Positions 59,277-64,000 of a DNA stretch of 64,000 bases are shown here, one piece after another; position 1 is the first letter of the stretch; each line of letters begins with the position of its first letter. This DNA is from Acidimicrobiales bacterium (GTDB lineage: Bacteria > Actinomycetota > Acidimicrobiia > Acidimicrobiales > Aldehydirespiratoraceae), in contig JAJCXY010000078.1 in NCBI GenBank assembly GCA_029263215.1, forward strand, positions 32,185-96,184, given 5' to 3'. A model generated the notes under the pieces. That model ran no database searches. It saw nothing but the letters and a program-made list of their open reading frames with translations, and had not been told where the DNA came from. A program made the translations under genes and the position numbers.

Positions 59277-61007
59277 CTAGTTGGCGGCGGCGGCTGTGGA
59301 TCCGTCGGTGCGGGCGGCGCCGGCGATGAGCTCCAGAGGGGCGGCTGCGGGTTTGATCGATCCGGGAGGCCGGACCGCACCGGTGACGAGGTGGGCGGCC
59401 ACGGCCGCGGCGACGACCGTGCCGACGGTTCGGACCGCCCCGACAACGGTTCCATCGAGCATGACGCCGGGTGGAAGAGCGGCGACATCGTGGACCAGCT
59501 GCAGGCTGGCGGTCACCTCGATCGCCAGATCGTGGGTGACCGTCAACTCGGTCGTCACTACGGCGTGTAGGTGGTGGCGGATGTCGAGGCTGGTTGGGGC
59601 TCCGTCGGAGACGTCGTGGACCAGCTCGAGCGTGATGCCTAATCCGGCGGCGACGTCGTGGCGGATGTCGATCGAACCGGCCACCGCCGCGGCGACGTCA
59701 TGGACCAGGTCGAGCGTTGATCCGATCGCAGCGGCTACATCGTGGATGAGTTCGAGGTCGGTCGAGATCTCCACTTCGACGTGATGGACGATCTGGAGAC
59801 TGGTCTCGGCGGCGGCGAGGGTGCTGTGGGAGACCACGATCGCGGTCGATACCGAGGCGGCGATGTCATGGACCAACTCGACGGTGGTGACGATGCCGGC
59901 TTCGACGTTGTGGCGGATCGTGAGCGATGTTTGAACCGGGGATGTTGCCGCTTCGACATCGTGGATCAGCTGCAGGCTGGTGGCCACGACGGTGAGGACG
60001 TCATGTGCGATGTCGATCGAATCGGCGACCGCAGCAGCGACGTCGTGGGTCAGTTGCAGGCTGGTTTCGACCGCGGCCGACACTGAGTGTTCGACGGCGA
60101 CAGCGGTGGCCGCCTCGGCTGAGACCGAGTGGCGTAGATCGATCGAGTCGGTGATCAGGGCCGATACCGAGTGGCGGGCTGTCAGGTCGGTGGCGACTGC
60201 TGCGGCGACGTCGTGGATGACCTGGAGGCTGGTCTCGACCGCGGCCGACACTGAGTGTTCGAGCCCGACCGTGCTGGCGACGGCGGCTGACACGGAGTGA
60301 TCGAGCTCAACGGACGTGGCCACCTCCGCGCTCAGGTCGTGGCGGAGGTCGATGCTGGTTGAGATCGCTGCGGCGACGTCGTGGCGGAGGTCGATGTCGG
60401 TCGAGACTTCGGTGGTGCCGGCCGTTAGGTCTCCTGTTTCCCAGAGCTTGATCTTGCCGGGCCGGTCGTTAGCGGTAGAGAAGCAGAACCATCCGCCCCG
60501 TTGGCCGGTGGTGTAGGTGGTGTCGGTGGTCGAGTCCTTGGAGACGTCGTCGATGAACCCTTCGATGGTCGACCCGTTGCACTCGATCTTCCATGTCTCA
60601 CCCACCGCGAGGGTGTGAGCGGTGCTTGAGGTGAGATCGGTTCGAGATGGCGACCCGTCGCCGGTGGTCTTTCGGAGCCGGTAGCCGTCGGTGCCGTTGG
60701 CGTCGAACATCCACATGTAGCCGTTGGCGTCAGATGCCCCTGACGCCATCCGAGCCTGGACCCCGAGGTTCTGGTTGGTGAGGGTGCCGTGAACTGTCGC
60801 GATCTCGTACTGGGCGTACATGTCGTCGGAGCCGACAGCTGAGTCGTACTTGGCGTAGCGATCCAGACCTGAGGGATTGGCGTCGATGCCAGCCTGATTC
60901 GAGCCTTTCTGCTCGAGGCGAGCCGAGGACGCTGCGCCGAAGTCCTCCCACGGCGACGCCAGCGCCGCCCCAGCGGAGCCGGTGAAAGTATCGGTGTGAA
61001 CGCTCAC
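59277..61007 (-). CDS. Tail-fibre-like protein: concanavalin-like head and 22 tandem 14-residue His repeats
   Basis: A 576-residue protein. Residues 1-200 look like a concanavalin/LamG-type beta-sandwich (YMWMFDANGTDGYRLRK, FIDDVSKDSTTDTTY, GQRGGWFCFS), a fold used by phage fibres to bind sugars. Residues 202-511 consist of 22 near-exact 14-residue units of the type x-T-S-[IL]-x-L-x-H-D-V-x-A-A-V with a His at the same place in every unit, and one 3-residue insertion after unit 11. A 65-residue Ala/Val/Gly-rich tail follows. Its ATG overlaps the 149-residue gene by 4 bases, which ties it to the virion operon. Confidence 0.8.
   Translation of the reverse strand: MSVHTDTFTGSAGAALASPWEDFGAASSARLEQKGSNQAGIDANPSGLDRYAKYDSAVGSDDMYAQYEIATVHGTLTNQNLGVQARMASGASDANGYMWMFDANGTDGYRLRKTTGDGSPSRTDLTSSTAHTLAVGETWKIECNGSTIEGFIDDVSKDSTTDTTYTTGQRGGWFCFSTANDRPGKIKLWETGDLTAGTTEVSTDIDLRHDVAAAISTSIDLRHDLSAEVATSVELDHSVSAAVASTVGLEHSVSAAVETSLQVIHDVAAAVATDLTARHSVSALITDSIDLRHSVSAEAATAVAVEHSVSAAVETSLQLTHDVAAAVADSIDIAHDVLTVVATSLQLIHDVEAATSPVQTSLTIRHNVEAGIVTTVELVHDIAASVSTAIVVSHSTLAAAETSLQIVHHVEVEISTDLELIHDVAAAIGSTLDLVHDVAAAVAGSIDIRHDVAAGLGITLELVHDVSDGAPTSLDIRHHLHAVVTTELTVTHDLAIEVTASLQLVHDVAALPPGVMLDGTVVGAVRTVGTVVAAAVAAHLVTGAVRPPGSIKPAAAPLELIAGAARTDGSTAAAAN
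59475..60404 (-). repeat. 42-base (14-codon) tandem repeat array, 22 units
   Basis: The DNA coding for residues 202-511 of the fibre-like protein. Units share the codons for T-S-[IL]-x-L-x-H-D-V-A-A-A-V. Phrases such as GTCGTGGATCAGCTGCAGGCTGGT-like strings recur with small changes. The coding phase is kept throughout, with one extra 9-base insertion after unit 11. Confidence 0.85.
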
Positions 61008-61453
61008 AGCCGGTCCCGTCGGGCGAGACGGCCGCTCGAGGGCGGCGGTTTGGCGTCGCGGACCTCGTCGACGTCTGCGTCGGGTCGGCTGTGGACCTCG
61101 ACACCGTTGTAGTGCGCCCGCAGCCGGCCGTCTCGGCCAGGCAGAGCTCCGGCCCGTTTCAACACCCGCAGCATCAGATCGCCGAGATCTTCACCCGGCG
61201 GGAACCCTGCGGTCTTGGCCGAGACAGACTCGAGCGCCTGCCGTGCGGCACGTGACGGTCGCGCGTTGGGGTTGCCGAGCGGGATGCGTCGGACGTCGAG
61301 CGGCCAGGCAGCGTTCTCTGGTGTGACGACCAGCGCCTTATCGCCCAGATCAGACGCCGCCCACTTGGCGTCGGCGGGGGTGACTGGGCGACGGGCCGGT
61401 TCACCAGACGGGTCGGTGTAGTCCTCCCAGTCGCACAGATAAACCCTGGGCAT
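61004..61453 (-). CDS. Phage virion/tail hypothetical protein
   Basis: A 149-residue protein from ATG 61453 that begins MPRVYLCDWEDYTDPSG. A short beta-rich start is followed by a mostly polar, Arg/Pro-rich middle and C-terminus (IPLGNPNARPSRAARQALES; LMLRVLKRAGALPGRDGRLRAHYNGVEV). Its stop overlaps the start of the fibre-like gene, so translation is coupled. It may be a connector or chaperone for the fibre. No family recognised. Confidence 0.62.
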   Translation of the reverse strand: MPRVYLCDWEDYTDPSGEPARRPVTPADAKWAASDLGDKALVVTPENAAWPLDVRRIPLGNPNARPSRAARQALESVSAKTAGFPPGEDLGDLMLRVLKRAGALPGRDGRLRAHYNGVEVHSRPDADVDEVRDAKPPPSSGRLARRDRL

Positions 61454-61457
61454 GGGC

Positions 61458-61997
61458 TCAGGCTGCGGTGTCGCCGGCGATGTTGATGGTGACGCCGTCA
61501 GCGTCGACCGCTCCGGTGTCATTCGCGGTGCGACGGACCCACACTGCTCGGCACTGACCGGCCGGGATATCGCCCAACGACAGACCGGCCGCTTTCGTGG
61601 CCGGAGCCGAGAAGGTCTGTGACGCCGGAGCGGTGTCCTCATCGGCGATCTCTTTGGCCTGCGCCGTCGCTGACCCGATCGCCGACGCCGCGGTGGCGTC
61701 GACCGAGATGGCATGATCGGCGCCGCCCGCGACCTCAGCTGTGAGCCACACGACAGTCGACTGCAACGTCAAGCTGGCGTGGGCGTTGTGGATGAAGATG
61801 CACCGGTACTCGACGTCGCTCGCGGCGTTCTCGTCGCCGGTGACAATGTCGAACAGAGCGTGCAGGGTCGCGTCGGCGATCTCAGTGGTGGAGATGTACT
61901 TGCCCAGCGAGCTCGGCCCGTCCGACGTGAGCGAGTTGCCGGCCGACCCGGACTTGGTCGAGAACTTCTTCTTGATATCTGCGGCGACGATGGCCAT
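61458..61997 (-). CDS. Phage virion protein, decoration/minor-tail type
   Basis: A 179-residue protein from ATG 61997. It begins MAIVAADIKKKFSTKSGSAGN, is rich in Ala, Thr, Asp and Gly, and contains FDIVTGDENAASDVEYRCIFIHNAHASLTLQ and QCRAVWVRRTANDTGAVDADG, the segmented beta-strand look of virion surface or minor-tail proteins. The GENAASD...YRCIFVHN pattern is one I associate with phage structural proteins. Not assigned to a named family. It lies 4 bases before the 149-residue gene. Confidence 0.65.
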   Translation of the reverse strand: MAIVAADIKKKFSTKSGSAGNSLTSDGPSSLGKYISTTEIADATLHALFDIVTGDENAASDVEYRCIFIHNAHASLTLQSTVVWLTAEVAGGADHAISVDATAASAIGSATAQAKEIADEDTAPASQTFSAPATKAAGLSLGDIPAGQCRAVWVRRTANDTGAVDADGVTINIAGDTAA

Positions 61998-62026
61998 AGC
62001 GGGGTTCCAATCGTGGGTCGGGCGGG

Positions 62027-62200
62027 TTAGAGGTCGGCCTCGTCGAGGCGGCGTTCGAGATCGTCGAGGCGTTCGTCGTTGGCGGTAATGCCCTGCAAGA
62101 TGCGGACGAGGGTCAGCGACACCCATCCCATCCACGAGGCAGTCACGCCGCCGCCGAAGGTGGCAGCGACGATGATGAGCCCAACCTCAAGGTCGCTCAT
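62027..62200 (-). CDS. 57-residue single-span protein in the lysis/tail region
   Basis: From ATG 62200 to TAA 62027 the minus strand codes MSDLEVGLIIVAATFGGG... with a hydrophobic helix (about 6-34, including a TASWMGWVSL segment) and a charged coiled-coil-like end (NDERLDDLERRLDEADL). This single membrane span plus short amphipathic tail is typical of a second holin, antiholin or spanin-like component in lysis cassettes. It fills the gap between the 179-residue virion gene and the endolysin gene (3 bases before it). Confidence 0.7.
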   Translation of the reverse strand: MSDLEVGLIIVAATFGGGVTASWMGWVSLTLVRILQGITANDERLDDLERRLDEADL

Positions 62201-62203
62201 CGA

Positions 62204-63118
62204 TCAGTCCGCTCCGCGGCGGTGGATCTCATCCGCTACCGCGTCGGCGATCTTGGCGAGCTCGGCCGGGGAGAGAGCGACCTGTTCGGTGACGACCTCC
62301 ACAGCGGGAGGCGTGACGACCTCGATCGGTGCCGGAAGCTCCAGGTCGATCGGTGGCGGTGCCGGGTGTTGAGAATCGATCAGCGCGATCAGTTCATCGA
62401 TGTTGCGGTCCTCGAGATGGCCGCCTCTGGCCCGCTCAGCGACCGCCCTCCAGTAGTCCTCTGAGGTGGTGACGGCGGTGCCGTAGCCGGGGAGATGCAC
62501 CCGAAACGTTCCGCTCGCGGTGTCCTTGGTGGTGTACAGCATCAGAGTCTCCGTTGTTGGAAGGTGTCGGGTGAGCCGGGGCGTGTCGAGCGCCCCGATG
62601 TCCCAATGGGCGTTGGTGCGCGAGTTGAACTTCCAGGTCTTGGCCGGGGCGTGCTGATGAGCGAGCACTCCCTCGAACGTCGCGAACTCGTCGAACGTCA
62701 TCCGCTGGCTGGCCCGTTTGCCGTAGCCCTCGGGTCCGGCCCACGGCTTCGAGGTCAGCACGACAGGGATGTAGTGGGGTACACAAATGCGCAGGATCAG
62801 CTGCGCCAGCTGCGCATACCAGGCATCAGATTCGTCAGGCGTGTCGCGGGAGAACCCGACGATCTCCCACTGCAACACCCCGCCCTGGTCGACATGCCAC
62901 AAAGCATGCGACGCCTCGGAGGTGTCGACCATCTGAACGTGAATGCCGCGGCCCAAATCGGAGATCCCATGCGATGGAACCTTCCGCCGGTTGAGCGTCG
63001 ACCAGGCGCCATCAACCGTTGACCCTTCGGTGCGGTGCAACACCAGCTTGGTGACATCGCTCAGATGCGCGATCGGCGCAGCGTTGATCGGCCGCCACTC
63101 GGCCCACGAAAACCGCAT
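62204..63118 (-). CDS. Endolysin: amidase (N-acetylmuramoyl-L-alanine amidase type)
   Basis: A 304-residue protein. Residues 1-200 look like an Amidase_2/PGRP fold: KLVLHRTEGS with the first zinc His (His28), HVQMVDTSEASHALWHVDQGG, and the later HWDIGAL with His and Asp. The C-terminal 100 residues form a Pro/Val/Glu-rich linker (APPPIDLELPAPIEVV) and a helical tail with possible wall-binding role (LSPAELAKIADAVADEIHRRG). It cuts the peptidoglycan at the end of the phage cycle. It is followed by the 57-residue membrane gene and preceded by the holin gene. Confidence 0.82.
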   Translation of the reverse strand: MRFSWAEWRPINAAPIAHLSDVTKLVLHRTEGSTVDGAWSTLNRRKVPSHGISDLGRGIHVQMVDTSEASHALWHVDQGGVLQWEIVGFSRDTPDESDAWYAQLAQLILRICVPHYIPVVLTSKPWAGPEGYGKRASQRMTFDEFATFEGVLAHQHAPAKTWKFNSRTNAHWDIGALDTPRLTRHLPTTETLMLYTTKDTASGTFRVHLPGYGTAVTTSEDYWRAVAERARGGHLEDRNIDELIALIDSQHPAPPPIDLELPAPIEVVTPPAVEVVTEQVALSPAELAKIADAVADEIHRRGAD

Positions 63119-63122
63119 CAGG

Positions 63123-63428
63123 TCAGGCTTTGTAGCTGGGGACGTTGCCCCAGCCCTTCACGACCTGAACCCACCGGATCACGAAGTTGGTGAGACCAGC
63201 GAGGGCTGCGGTCACTCCAGAGATCGCAGCGACGCCGAGCACCGACGGGTCGGGGAAGTCCGACGCTTCAGGCGACCCGAATGTCTCGAGCCAGCCGGAT
63301 ACCTCCTGGAGGAACCCGACCAGCGCAGTAGCGAAGATGGCCAAAAAGGTGAAGAAGGCGGTCATCAGAGCTGGACGAACAGCAGTGACGACACTCTCGG
63401 GGATCAGGGCGCGGAATTTGGCATACAT
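63123..63428 (-). CDS. Holin-like membrane protein
   Basis: A 101-residue protein from ATG 63428. A short basic start (MYAKFRALIPESVV) precedes a strong span (ALMTAFFTFLAIFATALVGFLQEV, about 20-44). A second span (about 66-90, VLGVAAISGVTAALAGLTNFVIRW) lies before a basic end GWGNVPSYKA. Two membrane segments, small size and position 4 bases upstream of the endolysin fit a class II holin. Confidence 0.78.
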   Translation of the reverse strand: MYAKFRALIPESVVTAVRPALMTAFFTFLAIFATALVGFLQEVSGWLETFGSPEASDFPDPSVLGVAAISGVTAALAGLTNFVIRWVQVVKGWGNVPSYKA

Positions 63429-63444
63429 GGTGGGTGTCCTTTGC

Positions 63445-64000
63445 TCAGCTACCCCAGAACATGGCTGGGAAGATCGGGGAGACGGTGCCGGTGCCGGTGC
63501 CGGTGGTGCGTTTGATTTTGATGACGAGCCGGATCGGCAGGCCTGTGATGGTGGAGATGTCAACGTCGGTGAAGTTCGCGAAGCGTTCGTTGCCGAAGGT
63601 CTGACCCGCAGCGGTGACAGTGTCGAGAACGGTGTCAACGAACGCCTGACCGAACACGGCCCGGTGAACAAGCTGAATGTCGTAGCTGTCGCCGTCTGAG
63701 CCGCCGTTGAACGACAGCGGGATGGAAACCCGGTCAGCGGTGGTCCAATACGTGTAGGTCCCGGTGGCTTCGACCAGCGTCGTCGAGTTCGCAGAGGCCG
63801 ACCCTCCGAACACCGACGGCATCAGCCAGCCGGTCGGGGCGAGAGTCGAGTCCCACAGAACCTGGCCGGCCGAGTCGAACGTCTGAACCCCAGCCGCTCC
63901 CGCGGCGAAGCGGTCCTGGCCGGCCGAGTCGGCGGTAGCGATCCCGGACGTGTCGGCTCGAAAGATCGGGTTTCCCGATCCGTCGAGCAACGTGAGCCCG
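63445..64000 (-). CDS. Phage tail protein, C-terminal part (runs off right edge)
   Basis: The last 185 codons of a longer gene whose start lies beyond 64000. The visible part reads LTLLDGSGNPIFRADTSG and DSAGQVLWDSTL, short repeats of the kind D-x-x-G-x-x-x-[FW] common in tail-tip and receptor-binding proteins of actinobacterial phages. A globular beta-rich end follows (VFGGSASANSTTLVEATGTYTYW; YDIQLVHRAVFGQAFVDTVLDTV; RLVIKIKRTTGTGTGTV). Internal TTG at 63990 is unlikely to be the true start. Confidence 0.7.
   Translation of the reverse strand, partial: GLTLLDGSGNPIFRADTSGIATADSAGQDRFAAGAAGVQTFDSAGQVLWDSTLAPTGWLMPSVFGGSASANSTTLVEATGTYTYWTTADRVSIPLSFNGGSDGDSYDIQLVHRAVFGQAFVDTVLDTVTAAGQTFGNERFANFTDVDISTITGLPIRLVIKIKRTTGTGTGTVSPIFPAMFWGS

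Noticed and set aside
59475..60404. The 42-base array as a CRISPR array
   Set aside because: It lies in frame inside one gene, the unit is the coding repeat itself with no distinct spacers, and no cas genes are nearby.

Overview
The window is high-GC chromosomal DNA that reads as an actinobacterium, most likely of the class Acidimicrobiia (an inference from gene content, not a search). Pointers are the adjacent type I and type II glutamine synthetases with a GlnR/MtrA-type regulator, the SigH/RsrA-type sigma and zinc anti-sigma pair, ClpC, a zinc-dependent DUF2342-type metalloprotease, a deazaflavin (F420)-dependent nitroreductase-like protein, a Tad pilus locus with a DUF4244-type pilin, and frequent GTG starts with 4-base gene overlaps. 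About the first 55.1 kb is ordinary, densely packed core genome. From about 55.12 kb to the right edge the DNA looks like the left part of an integrated prophage.

Layout of the core part. 1-5.3 kb: the N-terminus of a PAS/GGDEF-type protein cut by the window edge, Mrp and an A-type Fe-S carrier (divergent), a Tat-type thioredoxin-fold lipoprotein, an unusually small fused xanthine-dehydrogenase-like protein, and RidA. 5.25-8.5 kb: nitrogen assimilation (regulator, GS-I and GS-II), with a GTTCAC-N5-GTTCAC direct repeat between the divergent synthetases. 8.5-12.2 kb: NAD synthase, a sigma-70 factor and a selenocysteine tRNA gene (anticodon UCA). 13.2-17.1 kb: Tad pilus operon (TadZ-like, CpaF, TadB, TadC, pilin, TadE), facing an HD-GYP protein. 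19-29.6 kb: an Hrq1/MrfA-like helicase, a STAS/anti-sigma pair, NhaA, TopA, an MFS transporter, Tmk and DNA polymerase III delta'. 29.6-46.6 kb: tRNA-Thr(CGT), the sigma/anti-sigma pair, TilS-Hpt, a DUF2520-type protein with PanC, phosphosugar mutase with purine nucleoside phosphorylase, CoaX-LysS, an epimerase, two oxidoreductase/hydrolase genes and a polyprenyl diphosphate synthase. 46.8-55.1 kb: ClpC, a lipoprotein-HAD fusion, RadA, a Crp-family regulator and IspD-IspF-RlmB.

The prophage. Just after rlmB lies the 3' half of a threonine tRNA (TGT) on the minus strand, ending inside the anticodon loop where unrelated sequence takes over. This is the signature of tyrosine-recombinase integration into a tRNA. 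The restored tRNA and probably the integrase should lie beyond 64 kb. Next to this attachment site is a cargo-like block: a small zinc-finger-like protein, a lipoprotein, two tandem small-RNA-like units each with its own promoter, a membrane protein and a NYN-domain nuclease. Beyond it, all on the minus strand, is the late region: a phage initiator-like tRNA, small proteins, a tail-fibre-like protein made of twenty-two 14-residue His-containing repeats, virion proteins, a small membrane protein, an amidase endolysin, a holin and a tail protein cut by the right edge.

The observations I rate highest are the paired promoter/double-hairpin RNA units in the prophage cargo, the 14-residue repeat fibre, the selenocysteine tRNA, the precise attachment-site half-tRNA, the LppM-like/degenerate-HAD fusion, the dual-specificity-phosphatase-like protein whose catalytic Cys is Arg, and the miniature xanthine-dehydrogenase fusion.
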